Shown piece by piece: positions 44,966 through 53,736 of a stretch of 64,000 nucleotides of DNA. Made by a program: the position numbers and the translations under genes. Source of the stretch: JAUVUV01 sp964548275 (GTDB lineage: Bacteria > Gemmatimonadota > Glassbacteria > GWA2-58-10); the NCBI GenBank assembly GCA_964548275.1, contig CAZJQI010000008.1:1-64000 (forward strand), given 5' to 3'. The notes beneath the pieces were generated by a model, which saw only the letters and a program-made list of their open reading frames with translations, searched no databases and was not told the DNA's origin. Each line of letters begins with the position of its first letter. The first letter of the stretch is position 1.

Positions 44966-46030
44966 TTACTCACCGTCAATTGACACATTGAAGCTATTAA
45001 GCACATCACCAATATGATTAGCCACAGCAAAAGTGCCCCGCCTATTGCCAGCAAACAACAAACCAACGGGGTTGCGGCCAGGATCTGTAACCAGAAGCGA
45101 TCCCGAATCCCCGGCCTTGATAACCGGTTTTCTGGCCTCTACTATGATTTGATTTACAAAACGAGCCGTACCCGAGCTGTAACCGACATTAACAGTAGCA
45201 TTGATAGCGGTAACCTGCCCTTTGGTCAGCCCAGTAGTCCTGCCGTATTTCTGTACTGCCATGTAGAGTTTAGCCTCGGCGGTAGTCGAGTTGGGTGTTC
45301 CATACCCGTCGCTCGGTGTGGCATTGTCGAGTAAATCCGTTTGAGCAATCGCCGCATCGATGGTGTTAGATGCCGAAGTGCTAAAGATGATCGGCTCGAA
45401 ATCGTCTAAAGTGCCGATGACATTGTTGTCGTCAAGAATGCAGCCGGTATCGTAGAGCCCTGGCTGCAAAACCTTGCTACCCTTAGGAGCAGTGTTTTCA
45501 AGAGCATATACGTGGTTGTTGCTCAGGGCGTAAACCTTATTACCATTTTTTACCCTGGCCCCAATGGTGCCGGACGAACACTCTCCCTCGTTGCCTGTGG
45601 AAACACCTATCGGCACAGGACGTTCGAATCTATCTTTTGGATCAATCTTATCGCCATTGCCCGGTTTGTCTGGTTTGCCCGGTTTTGCTGGCTTGGGTAA
45701 CGCTACAATTTCCCCGGTTACTTTCACCACAACCGGCACGCCGTCCAGGCTCCTGGGGATTCCAGCTACGCCAGGCACCTTTGTCAGAACCAGAACCGCA
45801 GGTGTGCCAGCCGGGCCGAGACCCGTAGCAGTGCCTACCACATCGGCCATGGCCATAAGCCGGGGAGTGTGCAGGTTCTGGACAGCCATCGCCCTTGCGA
45901 GACCGACACCGGCTCCCGCCAGGCTGGGACCTTCCGGCCCTGCCTCGAACGGCTGTTGTCTATCCTGGCAGCCTGAAAAAGCCAGAGCCAGGAACATGCA
46001 TGGTGCAATAAGCCGAATAAAAAATTTCAT
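44966..46030 (-). CDS. Trypsin-like (Nal1-type) serine protease lipoprotein with N-terminal propeptide-like domain
   Basis: The 354-residue protein has a lipobox (AFSGC, Cys21), a propeptide-like domain at 54-110, a short Pro-Lys-Gly linker (PAKPGKPDKPGNGDK region, 114-128) and a chymotrypsin-fold domain. The likely triad is His173 (LSNNHVYA), Asp225 (NTIDAAIA) and Ser309 (KAGDSGSLL). Proteins of this kind are often called Nal1-like or S1 peptidases. The lipoprotein signal and linker suggest an enzyme held at the outer membrane. It is the first gene of a leftward group with the small lipoprotein and Nudix gene, but a terminator separates them. The substrate is unknown. Confidence 0.83.
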   Translation of the reverse strand: MKFFIRLIAPCMFLALAFSGCQDRQQPFEAGPEGPSLAGAGVGLARAMAVQNLHTPRLMAMADVVGTATGLGPAGTPAVLVLTKVPGVAGIPRSLDGVPVVVKVTGEIVALPKPAKPGKPDKPGNGDKIDPKDRFERPVPIGVSTGNEGECSSGTIGARVKNGNKVYALSNNHVYALENTAPKGSKVLQPGLYDTGCILDDNNVIGTLDDFEPIIFSTSASNTIDAAIAQTDLLDNATPSDGYGTPNSTTAEAKLYMAVQKYGRTTGLTKGQVTAINATVNVGYSSGTARFVNQIIVEARKPVIKAGDSGSLLVTDPGRNPVGLLFAGNRRGTFAVANHIGDVLNSFNVSIDGE

Positions 46031-46279
46031 CCTTTCCCTTCTTTAAGGATGTGAAAAGAAGACAAAAAAATAATATTAAGATTATTATGTTTATATATAA
46101 TTTTTCCTGAAAAAGTCAATATTCTAAATTCCAAAAAAATAAACAATAGTTGTTGATTGGTTGATTGTATGTGGCATGAAAATATGGAGTTAGTCCACCC
46201 TATAAAAGACTATCATAGCTGCCCAGTATTTAGAAAAAAAGCAAAAAACATGCCTCGAAGAACTGGATGTGTTTAAGAT

Positions 46280-46414
46280 TACTCGGAGATGCGATTATCC
46301 CGTTTCCTCCGGCAGCCGTAAGGCTGGGTGGATAGACAGGCGTACTGTAGATCATATTTTACTTGCAAATAAACGGATTGGGGCGTCAATCAATCCCTGA
46401 CGCCTCCTTTTTTT
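46280..46414 (+). ncRNA. Structured RNA candidate ending in a terminator
   Basis: TATCC (46296-46300) pairs with GGATA (46330-46334), enclosing CAGCC-GTAA-GGCTG (46313-46326), a stem capped by a GNRA-type GTAA loop. About 50 bases later a clear terminator follows. No ORF starts within 700 bases downstream, so an independent small RNA is more likely than a riboswitch. I cannot assign a known family, and its 5' end is not defined. Confidence 0.35.
46380..46414 (+). terminator. Rho-independent terminator of the RNA candidate
   Basis: GGCGTCA (46382-46388) pairs with TGACGCC (46398-46404), followed by TCC and seven T residues (46408-46414). No coding gene ends before it on this strand, so it implies a transcript from the non-coding region. 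Confidence 0.75.
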
Positions 46415-46807
46415 CAATAGGTGCCTTAGCAATTGTCTGCCCTTTCAGTTTAAAGCCGGGAAAAATCCCCCTCTCCGGGATAAAATCTTTCCTGATCCTG
46501 CCGGAATCTTAAAGTGCTTTTCCGCGGCAAATTTTGCTTACGGGGCTTCTTCTTATTTGAAATGCTTAAGGAGAACCCCTATTTTTCTAATTGGAGGCGA
46601 AAACTCCATTGCAAGGAGCGTTTATATTTATATTTGAATTTCGTAAACCTGTAACCATGGATAAAGTCAATTTTCTATTTTGATTCTGGCTAAAGTGAAG
46701 GTATTTTTCATTTAGCGAGTTATTTTCCTGAGCTTCTCATATTTAACTTTGCGTGGGGAAATGATCCGTTCCCGGGATTGAGAAAACCCAGGAGATGGCT
46801 TTAAAGT

Positions 46808-47021
46808 TTAATCGAGAAGAATTCCCCGAAGCTTTGCTCCATAGTAAACAACCCGGGGATCGGCAGGTAATCCCCATTAACAAAAGGGAATCAATATGTA
46901 ATCCCCCTAAAAAAGGGGAAGACAGGGGGTTGTCTTGATGTGTTCGCCCTCGGAGGAAATAAGATCGACCAAATTCATCATTATGATACTCCGCGGCTTG
47001 CCGCTGGGCAGCTCATTTATT
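46808..47021 (+). repeat. Modular GC-hairpin repeat, copy 6 (diverged)
   Basis: It retains the AGAAGAATTCCCCGAAGCTTTGCT block, two decayed array units (ATCCCCATTAACAAAAGGGA and ATCCCCCTAAAAAAGGGGA), the GACAGGGGGTTGT junction and the CCGCGGC-TT-GCCGCTG tail hairpin with CAGCTCATTTA. Like all copies it points rightward, here upstream of mtaB. Confidence 0.8.
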
Positions 47022-47121
47022 TTCGCTTTATAATTGGTTTAATTTAAATTAATTAGGACTCTTAACCTGAAGTGATTTATCAGGTACAATTGGCCTTTCT
47101 GTTTCCGGGATACGATAGGGA

Positions 47122-48438
47122 ATGAAAGTATTTTTCAACACTTTCGGCTGCAAGACCAACCAGTACGATTCGGCTCTCATCGGGCAAATTTTCGAACAGG
47201 CAGGGTTTACTCTCACCGATAATCCGGATTCTGCACAGTGGGTTGTAGTGAATACCTGCTCGGTAACCAAGCGTGGAGAAGATAAGGCCTGCCAGTGGGT
47301 GCGCAAGATAGGCCGCGAGCATCCAGAGGCAAGAATAGCGGTTGTCGGCTGCTCGGTTGAGGTAAGCGCCGGGCGTTTCGCCGAACTTCCCGGGGTGAGC
47401 CTGCTTCTGGGCACAGAGGAAAAATTCCGGCTGGGTGAGGTTCTGGCAGAATATGAAAAGAACAGGGGCAAATCACAGGAGAGGCTTGAGCCTGCAAGCG
47501 GCCTGGTCCGCAAGCTCGACCGATACAGCCAGAAAGCCGTGCTCACCGCGCACAGGGATCACGCCCGGGCTTTTGTAAAAATACAGGACGGCTGCAACAA
47601 CCGCTGTACCTACTGTATCGTGCCGTTTACGCGGGGTGTGAGCAGGAGCAGGCCGCTCGAGCAGGTTCTCGCCGAGATACAGGCTCTTGAAACCCGGGGC
47701 CACAGGGAGGTGGTGCTGACCGGGATCCATATCGGCCGGTATGGCCTGGATCTGCCGGAAGCTTTAACATTGGCTGCCCTGGTGGAGAAAGTTCTCACTG
47801 AAACCGGTGAGGTTCGAATCCGCCTGAGTTCTGTGGAGGTTGGAGAGATTGACGAGCCTCTGGTGGAATTGCTCTCCAGCCGGGAAAGGCTTTGCAGCCA
47901 TCTCCACATTCCCATTCAGCACGGCAGCAAAACAGTGCTCGCGCGGATGGGACGTAAGTACAGCCCTGCGGAATTCCGCGGAACAGTGGAAAGAATCGCC
48001 GAATCTCTGCCTGGTCTCGGCCTTGGTACGGATGTCATTGCCGGCTTCCCGGGTGAAACCGAATCTGAATTCAACGAATGCCGGGATTTCATAGATTCCC
48101 TGCCCTTTACTTACCTTCACGTTTTCCCGTTCTCGCCGAGACCTGGAACCGAGGCTGCCAAGCTCGGCAATCACCTGATTAAAGGGGAGATTCGCAGGCG
48201 GGTTAAAATTATGCGTGAACTCTCGAACAGGAAAAGGGAGAGTTTCTTGCGCAGCCTGGCCGGGAAAACTCTTTCAGTGGTTCACGAAAGCGAGCTGCCC
48301 TCTGGTGTTTCGGTCTGCCGCGCGGACAATTACGCCAGGGTTTATTATCAGGGCGCCAGTCCTCCAAAAATTTTTGATCTTATTGCAGAGCAGCCCTGGC
48401 GCGACGGTGTCTGGGCAAAATTGCCGGCTGGTGCTTAA
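47122..48438 (+). CDS. mtaB: tRNA N6-threonylcarbamoyladenosine(37) methylthiotransferase MtaB
   Basis: The 438-residue protein is a radical-SAM methylthiotransferase of the MtaB type that converts t6A37 to ms2t6A37 in tRNA. Visible are the N-terminal cluster-binding cysteines (FFNTFGCKTNQYDS, VVNTCSVTKR, VVGCSVE), the radical-SAM CxxxCxxC as DGCNNRCTYCIVPFTRG at about residues 153-170, and HIPIQHGSKTVLARMGRKY. MtaB is distinguished from MiaB by GCKTNQYDS and CSVT. The ATG at 47122 has no strong ribosome-binding site. It precedes miaB by 23 bases, so one transcript likely gives both related modification enzymes. Confidence 0.93.
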   Translation: MKVFFNTFGCKTNQYDSALIGQIFEQAGFTLTDNPDSAQWVVVNTCSVTKRGEDKACQWVRKIGREHPEARIAVVGCSVEVSAGRFAELPGVSLLLGTEEKFRLGEVLAEYEKNRGKSQERLEPASGLVRKLDRYSQKAVLTAHRDHARAFVKIQDGCNNRCTYCIVPFTRGVSRSRPLEQVLAEIQALETRGHREVVLTGIHIGRYGLDLPEALTLAALVEKVLTETGEVRIRLSSVEVGEIDEPLVELLSSRERLCSHLHIPIQHGSKTVLARMGRKYSPAEFRGTVERIAESLPGLGLGTDVIAGFPGETESEFNECRDFIDSLPFTYLHVFPFSPRPGTEAAKLGNHLIKGEIRRRVKIMRELSNRKRESFLRSLAGKTLSVVHESELPSGVSVCRADNYARVYYQGASPPKIFDLIAEQPWRDGVWAKLPAGA

Positions 48439-48461
48439 CTTTGGATCATAGACAGCGAATT

Positions 48462-49787
48462 ATGGACAAGCTAAAGACATATTATCTGGAGACTTACGGT
48501 TGCCAGATGAATTTCAGCGATTCCGAGCTGGTTGAAAGCCTGCTCTCCCAGGCAGGGCTCGAACCGGCCGGGGGGGCCGAGGAGGCTGATCTGATACTTG
48601 TCAATACCTGTGGAGTGCGGGAACACGCTGAACAGAGAGTTTTGACCAGGATTAGACAGCTCAGGGCCCAGAAAGAACACTCGCCGCACAAGCTGCTGGC
48701 TGTGATCGGCTGCATGGCCCAGCGTCTCGGAGAGGATCTCCTGGCAACCGCGCCGTGGGTGGATCTGGTGGTCGGCCCGGACGGGTACAGGAAAATCCCG
48801 GAGCTGATCAATGAACTGGCCCGCAATGATCATCTTCGGTTATCTTTTCTCGACTTTGTTACAAGCGAAACTTACGATGATCTCATTCCCAGGCGCAGGG
48901 GCCTCTGGAGCGCCTGGGTGCCGATCACCCGCGGCTGCGACAATTTCTGCAGCTACTGTATCGTACCTTACGTGCGCGGCAGGGAGCGCTCCCTGGACCC
49001 TGCGGCTGTCGAGCGGCAGGTCAGGCAATTTGTCGATGAAGGTGCGGTCGAGATAGTGCTTCTGGGCCAGAATGTCAATTCCTACAAATACGGTGACACT
49101 GATTTTGCCGGGCTTCTTCGGCGGCTGGACCGGGTAGAGGGCCTGCGCTGGATCCGTTTTCTCACCAGCCACCCCAGGGATCTGAGCGACAGGATTATCA
49201 CAGCAATGGCCGAATGCAGCAAAGTCTGCGAGCACCTTCACCTTCCGGTCCAGTCGGGCTCTGATCACGTGCTTAAACTGATGAACCGGGGTTACACCAG
49301 AGCTTATTATCTCGAACGGGCGGCTTCCCTGCGTCAAAAGATACCGGGAATCGCCCTGACAGCGGATATCCTGGTCGGTTTTCCAGGTGAAACAAAGCGC
49401 GATTTCAAGCACACGGTGAACCTGATGAAAGAGGTGCGTTTCGACTACGCTTATACTTTCAAGTATTCTCCCAGGCCGGGCACGGCGGCAGCCCGCCTGG
49501 CCGACACGGTGCCGGAAGCAGAAAAAGCGCGCCGCCTTCAGGAGGTGATCGAGCTCCAGAGGTCGCACACCAGGCAGGCACTTCAAAAGATGAACGGACA
49601 GAGCATGGAGGTTCTTCTTGTTGCACGTGCGAAAAGAGGGGACGGGAAACTTCGGGGCAAGACCCGGAGCCATTTCAACATTTTCCTGCCTGCGGATGAA
49701 TCTTATCTGGGGAAAATCGTGCCTGCCACGGTAACCGGCGACACCGGGATGAACCTTCTGGGCGAGCTTCTGGAAACCCGATCATAG
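48462..49787 (+). CDS. miaB: tRNA-2-methylthio-N6-dimethylallyladenosine synthase
   Basis: This 441-residue radical-SAM enzyme methylthiolates i6A37 of tRNA. Motifs are YLETYGCQMNFSDSE, LVNTCGVREHAEQRV, VIGCMAQRLG, and the radical-SAM cysteines in RGCDNFCSYCIVPYVRGRERS near residues 155-175, with HLPVQSGSDHVLKLMNRGYT and a C-terminal TRAM domain. Its substrate is made by miaA, encoded at 55596. The ATG at 48462 is used; a TTG at 48441 would add seven residues. It follows mtaB closely. The two enzymes are paralogues acting on different A37 precursors. Confidence 0.95.
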   Translation: MDKLKTYYLETYGCQMNFSDSELVESLLSQAGLEPAGGAEEADLILVNTCGVREHAEQRVLTRIRQLRAQKEHSPHKLLAVIGCMAQRLGEDLLATAPWVDLVVGPDGYRKIPELINELARNDHLRLSFLDFVTSETYDDLIPRRRGLWSAWVPITRGCDNFCSYCIVPYVRGRERSLDPAAVERQVRQFVDEGAVEIVLLGQNVNSYKYGDTDFAGLLRRLDRVEGLRWIRFLTSHPRDLSDRIITAMAECSKVCEHLHLPVQSGSDHVLKLMNRGYTRAYYLERAASLRQKIPGIALTADILVGFPGETKRDFKHTVNLMKEVRFDYAYTFKYSPRPGTAAARLADTVPEAEKARRLQEVIELQRSHTRQALQKMNGQSMEVLLVARAKRGDGKLRGKTRSHFNIFLPADESYLGKIVPATVTGDTGMNLLGELLETRS

Positions 49788-49912
49788 ATAGAACAGCACA
49801 CTCAGTGACACACTGGATATCCATTCACAAAATCCCGGGTACTGGATATATTCCTTGCGTGCCTGAAATTTCCTCATAGCCTCAGTATATCCACTGTAAA
49901 AAGGAGGGTGGA

Positions 49913-52384
49913 TTGAATCCTGACGAGGCTGTGTATAAGCTCTCACCCGGCAGAAACCGGCTTCCCGCCCTGACCCTGGCGGCTCTTCTGGCACTGGGCA
50001 TTTATTCAGCCCATCTTTCCGGATATCTCTGGGTTGTCCCGTCCATCCTTCTTGCAGCCTCTGTCATCCTTTATCTTTTTTTGCGATCTCCCGGTTCGAG
50101 AGCGTACCTGGTTCAACTGTCCGTTTTTTCGCTCGTGGCTCTCTGCGGATTCTTTCTTTTTTACCTCCATAAACAAGAACGGCAGCACATCCTTTCCAAG
50201 CAGCCTTCGGTGGAGCGGCATGTCGGCCTGGCCGGGCACCTTCTCGGGCCGCCCTGGAAGACAAGGGCTTACGGCCTGGGCGACAGGCTGCATTTCCAGT
50301 TCCAGGTCGAGGCGCAGAGAGAAATCGGCAGCAGCGGATGGGAACAGGCGGGCTACCGCATTATTGTCACCGTACCTGACAGCCTGGGCCTGAGACTTTC
50401 CGGAAATGAAAGTCTTGCCTTTCCAGCCTTTTTGCAACAGGTGAGCGGGTACGCCAATCCCGGTGGATTCGACTGGAGAGAGTATCTGGCGGCAAACTCG
50501 ATCGTAGCCGAAGCTGTTATCGAGGCTCCAGGGGAGATTGAGCGTGTCTCGAGTTCAAGGTCATTGCTGTCAAGGCTTTTCAACCCCCGCCGTCTTGCGC
50601 TCGACCTTCGATCCCGCCTTTACGATTTCCACGAAAAGCTTTACCCCCCGGGCGGCGTGCGCGAGGTGGCCTCGGCGATGCTGATCGGGGCCAGGCAGCA
50701 GGTGCCCCGCATCCTCCGGGATGATTTCGCCTCCAGCGGCACGATCCACGTACTGGTTGTATCCGGGCTTCATGTAGGTTTTATCGCAACAGTGGTTTAC
50801 CTTTTATTCTCGCTTATCTCAGGCCGGGGCTGGACTACATCCCTGCTCTCGGTCGGGGCGGTGTTCCTTTTCGCCCTGACCAGCGGAGCCCGTCCCTCTG
50901 TGCTGCGGGCCTCGATCATGTGCGCATTTGTGCTGATGGCCCTGCCCCTTCAGCGAAGGAGGGTGGTGCTGAACAGCCTGGCAGCCGCATTCGCCATTTT
51001 ACTGCTCTTTCGGCCGGACTGGCTATTCGATATCGGCTTTCAGCTTTCTTTCGCCGCAGTAAGCGGAATCGGGCTGCTCGTGCCTGGTCTGGAAGAGAGG
51101 TGTCATGCGAGAACCTGGTGGCAGAACCCGGTAAAGCGTTGGTTTGCTCGGCTCGTGCTGGCCAGTATCGCAGCCCAGCTTGCAATAACACCCCTGGTCG
51201 CCTATTACTTTTTCCGCATCACGCCAATCGCTTTTATCGCCAACCTTTTCATGGTTCCTCTCGCAGGTATGGCTGTTGTTACGGGCTTTATTGCCGACCT
51301 GGCCGGGTTTGTCTGGCTGCCTCTGGCAAAAATCGCAGCAACACCGGCCGCACTGATTCTGAAAGCGATGATCTATCTGGCGCGTTTTTTCGCCGATCTT
51401 CCGGCAGCTTATTTCGATATTGCATCGCCCCGCGTTATGGATATTTTCTTTTTCTGGCTCGTGCTTTATGTGGGCTCAGTGATACTAACCAGCCGGAGGA
51501 GGGCTGGCCGGCTGGTGCTGGTCTGCCTGCTCTGGGCGAACTTCCATCTCTGGGTGCCGTTTTTCGAAAACAGGACAGACGAACTTCTGGTGCGTTTTCT
51601 CGATCTAGGCCGGGCCCAGACGCCTGTACTCCACTTTCCCGGAGGGGTTACGATATTGGCTGATCCGGCAGGCAGAACGGGTTACCGCTCCAGGGCCACC
51701 CGCGATGTTATCTCCCCATACCTTCTCAGACACAGCGGTAGGAAAATAGACTGGTTGCTTCTGCGGGGGAAACCTGATGCCCGTTACAACTGGGCCTGGA
51801 ATATATTGAACCGTTTCGAAGTGAACGGGATAATCATAACTGAGCCTGAGGATCCCACCCGATTTTTCGCCAGGTTTCTGAGCGTCTGCTCATCAAGAGG
51901 GGTTCCTGTTCGCCTGGCTACGATATCAGACACACTTCACCAGGGAAAAGCAGAATTGTTTTTCATCGGCGTACCCAGAACAGCCTTTGATGAGGCTGAG
52001 ATCACGCGGAAAACAGATCCTGGCTTGATACCGGTTGTCAAACACAATGGACGAAGGTTCTTTCTTGCCGGTGCCCTATCAAGAGGCGAGGTGATCGAAT
52101 TTAATGCCGGAACTGACGAGATCAGAGCGGATGTGCTGGAGTGGCCTGTCTCGCTCGCCGCCAGGGGAAGTGTAGATATCGCCAGCAGATTCAAAGAAAT
52201 TGTCCGATCAGAATATGTAATCCAGCCTGTGAAAAACACTTACGGGGAATTGGATTATTACAGTTCAGATTTATCAGGCGTGAGTGAAAAATTCCGCCCT
52301 CTGGTTACTTCCCACTATGGCGCGGTGAGCTTCAGATCAAAGGAAGGGCTTCTGTGGCTGAGTACTGAGAGAGCTGGATTTTAG
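49913..52384 (+). CDS. comEC: ComEC/Rec2-type DNA uptake channel with a degenerate MBL-like C-terminus
   Basis: The 823-residue membrane protein has an N-terminal hydrophobic region, a soluble DUF4131-type domain (about 80-215), and the Competence domain with many helices (about 260-545). Landmarks are SSGTIHVLVVSGLHVGFI, TSGARPSVLRASIM and FDIGFQLSFAAVSGIGLLV. It should form the inner-membrane channel for incoming single-stranded DNA. The C-terminal part (about 555-823) has the shape of the usual beta-lactamase-like domain (RFLDLGRAQTPVLHFPGG) but lacks the HxHxDH metal motif; the position reads LLLRGKPDARYN. The TTG at 49913 is chosen because AAGGAGGG precedes it. Confidence 0.88.
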   Translation: MNPDEAVYKLSPGRNRLPALTLAALLALGIYSAHLSGYLWVVPSILLAASVILYLFLRSPGSRAYLVQLSVFSLVALCGFFLFYLHKQERQHILSKQPSVERHVGLAGHLLGPPWKTRAYGLGDRLHFQFQVEAQREIGSSGWEQAGYRIIVTVPDSLGLRLSGNESLAFPAFLQQVSGYANPGGFDWREYLAANSIVAEAVIEAPGEIERVSSSRSLLSRLFNPRRLALDLRSRLYDFHEKLYPPGGVREVASAMLIGARQQVPRILRDDFASSGTIHVLVVSGLHVGFIATVVYLLFSLISGRGWTTSLLSVGAVFLFALTSGARPSVLRASIMCAFVLMALPLQRRRVVLNSLAAAFAILLLFRPDWLFDIGFQLSFAAVSGIGLLVPGLEERCHARTWWQNPVKRWFARLVLASIAAQLAITPLVAYYFFRITPIAFIANLFMVPLAGMAVVTGFIADLAGFVWLPLAKIAATPAALILKAMIYLARFFADLPAAYFDIASPRVMDIFFFWLVLYVGSVILTSRRRAGRLVLVCLLWANFHLWVPFFENRTDELLVRFLDLGRAQTPVLHFPGGVTILADPAGRTGYRSRATRDVISPYLLRHSGRKIDWLLLRGKPDARYNWAWNILNRFEVNGIIITEPEDPTRFFARFLSVCSSRGVPVRLATISDTLHQGKAELFFIGVPRTAFDEAEITRKTDPGLIPVVKHNGRRFFLAGALSRGEVIEFNAGTDEIRADVLEWPVSLAARGSVDIASRFKEIVRSEYVIQPVKNTYGELDYYSSDLSGVSEKFRPLVTSHYGAVSFRSKEGLLWLSTERAGF

Positions 52385-52447
52385 ATGGGAATGCTTAAAA
52401 TGTTCAGGTTTTCTTGGCAAGGAAAAGAAGCTGATCAGGTCCGGAAC

Positions 52448-53530
52448 TCAGACCTGGACGCTCTGGATCGTGATTTTGGTCTCTTTTGCCAGGTCTATCT
52501 CGTAAGGCTTTTCAATTTCCTTGCCAGCGGGTGTGGTGAGAACCCTGACCAGCGGGCGATCTATTTTCCGGGTATCATTGGTTACCACAACAGCGGTTTC
52601 TCCGGTACTTAAAAGGACTGTACTTGCTGCAGGGTAGGGGGCAATGTTATTGATAAAGTGATCCAGGCATACCGGGTCGAAATGGGTACCCCGGCCCAGT
52701 TTCAGGTATTCGAGACCCACCAGCGGAGGAAGCCTTCTTTTATAACTGCGGTCAGAGGTGAGCGAGTCGTAAACATCGGCCAGGGCGGTATAGCGGCTCC
52801 AGATATGGGTTTTTTCTCCAACCAGGGAATTGGGATAACCGGTGCCGTTGTAATACTCATGGTGCTGAAGAGCCACACTGGCGATGAGCGGTTTCATACT
52901 GGATTTATGTAGGAGGATTTCGTAGCCGATCGAGGTATGCCTCCTCATCCGTGCAAATTCATCCGGGTTAAGCCTGCCTTTTTTCTGGACTATTTCTATT
53001 GGAATGTGCGCCTTGCCGATATCCGAAAGCAGGGCTGCCATGGCCATATCGCGCAGTTCCAGCGTGGTGAACTTGCCGACATTCACTGCTGTCAACACGG
53101 TTAGCACGGATACATTGACAGAGTGCATGAAAGTATAGTTGTCGAAACTTTTCAGATCGATCAGATCCATGATCTGGTCACCGGCGCTGACCAGGTCATC
53201 AACGATCTTGTCTGCCACGCTGGAGACCCTTGTCCGGTCGAGTGCAACCTTGTCCGACCTGGTACCGCTTTCGCGAATCAAATCGAAAGTTTCCGAGATC
53301 GTAGATACGGCCTCCATCCGTGTCTTATCGGAAATGACATCATTTACCTCGATATCCTCGTATCCCTTCTCATGGACATAGACCGAGGTATAGCCCATTT
53401 CTTTCAGACGCCTGATATAACGGGCTGATACAGCTACTCCGGCTCCGAGTAAAAGGGTCCCTTTCTCGTTGTAGATGGGCCTTCCTAACTCTTTCCCAGG
53501 CTCTAGAGAATCGAGAGATATCAGTTTCAT
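52448..53530 (-). CDS. HD-GYP-domain protein with a substituted HD motif
   Basis: The 360-residue protein has an N-terminal region about 100 residues long and an HD-GYP phosphohydrolase-like domain (about 115-280). Seen: FMHSVNVS, ALLSDIGKAHIP where HDIGK is expected, RRHTSIGYEIL, LQHHEYYNGTGYP and ALADVYDSLTSDRSYK. The His of the HD pair is replaced by Ser, while the GYP motif and the other metal His and Asp residues remain. HD-GYP proteins normally degrade cyclic di-GMP; here activity may be reduced or changed. The ATG at 53530 has AAGGGG upstream; the preceding TTG is ignored. Its own promoter is at 53560. It is convergent with comEC and divergent from mutL. Confidence 0.87.
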   Translation of the reverse strand: MKLISLDSLEPGKELGRPIYNEKGTLLLGAGVAVSARYIRRLKEMGYTSVYVHEKGYEDIEVNDVISDKTRMEAVSTISETFDLIRESGTRSDKVALDRTRVSSVADKIVDDLVSAGDQIMDLIDLKSFDNYTFMHSVNVSVLTVLTAVNVGKFTTLELRDMAMAALLSDIGKAHIPIEIVQKKGRLNPDEFARMRRHTSIGYEILLHKSSMKPLIASVALQHHEYYNGTGYPNSLVGEKTHIWSRYTALADVYDSLTSDRSYKRRLPPLVGLEYLKLGRGTHFDPVCLDHFINNIAPYPAASTVLLSTGETAVVVTNDTRKIDRPLVRVLTTPAGKEIEKPYEIDLAKETKITIQSVQV

Positions 53531-53559
53531 CAACCTGCCCCTTGGAGAAGAATTATTAA

Positions 53560-53588
53560 ATTCTATTTTTTTTCTTGCTCTTTGTCAA
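53560..53588 (-). promoter_or_regulatory. Near-consensus sigma-70 promoter for the HD-GYP gene
   Basis: Read leftward, TTGACA (53588-53583), a 17-base A-rich spacer and TAGAAT (53565-53560) form a strong promoter about 30 bases before the start codon at 53530. Confidence 0.65.
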
Positions 53589-53736
53589 GCACCAACAGCC
53601 TATAGTTTTTGATAACCCCTGTTTTTGGCCCTTTTGGTGAATTTTTTCTCGATTTCCCATTTTTATTTGTTCTGCAATCGCTCAACATTTATATTTCATT
53701 ATTTGAAAAATATTCGATTCCAACGGGAGAAAGCCC

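Larger units (their letters stand above)
46031..47121. other. Long non-coding region with RNA candidate and repeat
   Basis: About 1.1 kb between divergent genes has no plausible coding frame. It contains a structured RNA candidate (46280-46414), an AT-rich stretch (46420-46800) with nothing recognisable, and repeat copy 6 (46808-47021). Confidence 0.6.

Noticed and set aside
46280..46345. Cyclic di-GMP (GEMM) or other known riboswitch
   Set aside because: The GNRA-capped stem recalls such RNAs, but the conserved core bases of GEMM, cobalamin, glycine and TPP riboswitches are not found, and no gene follows closely.
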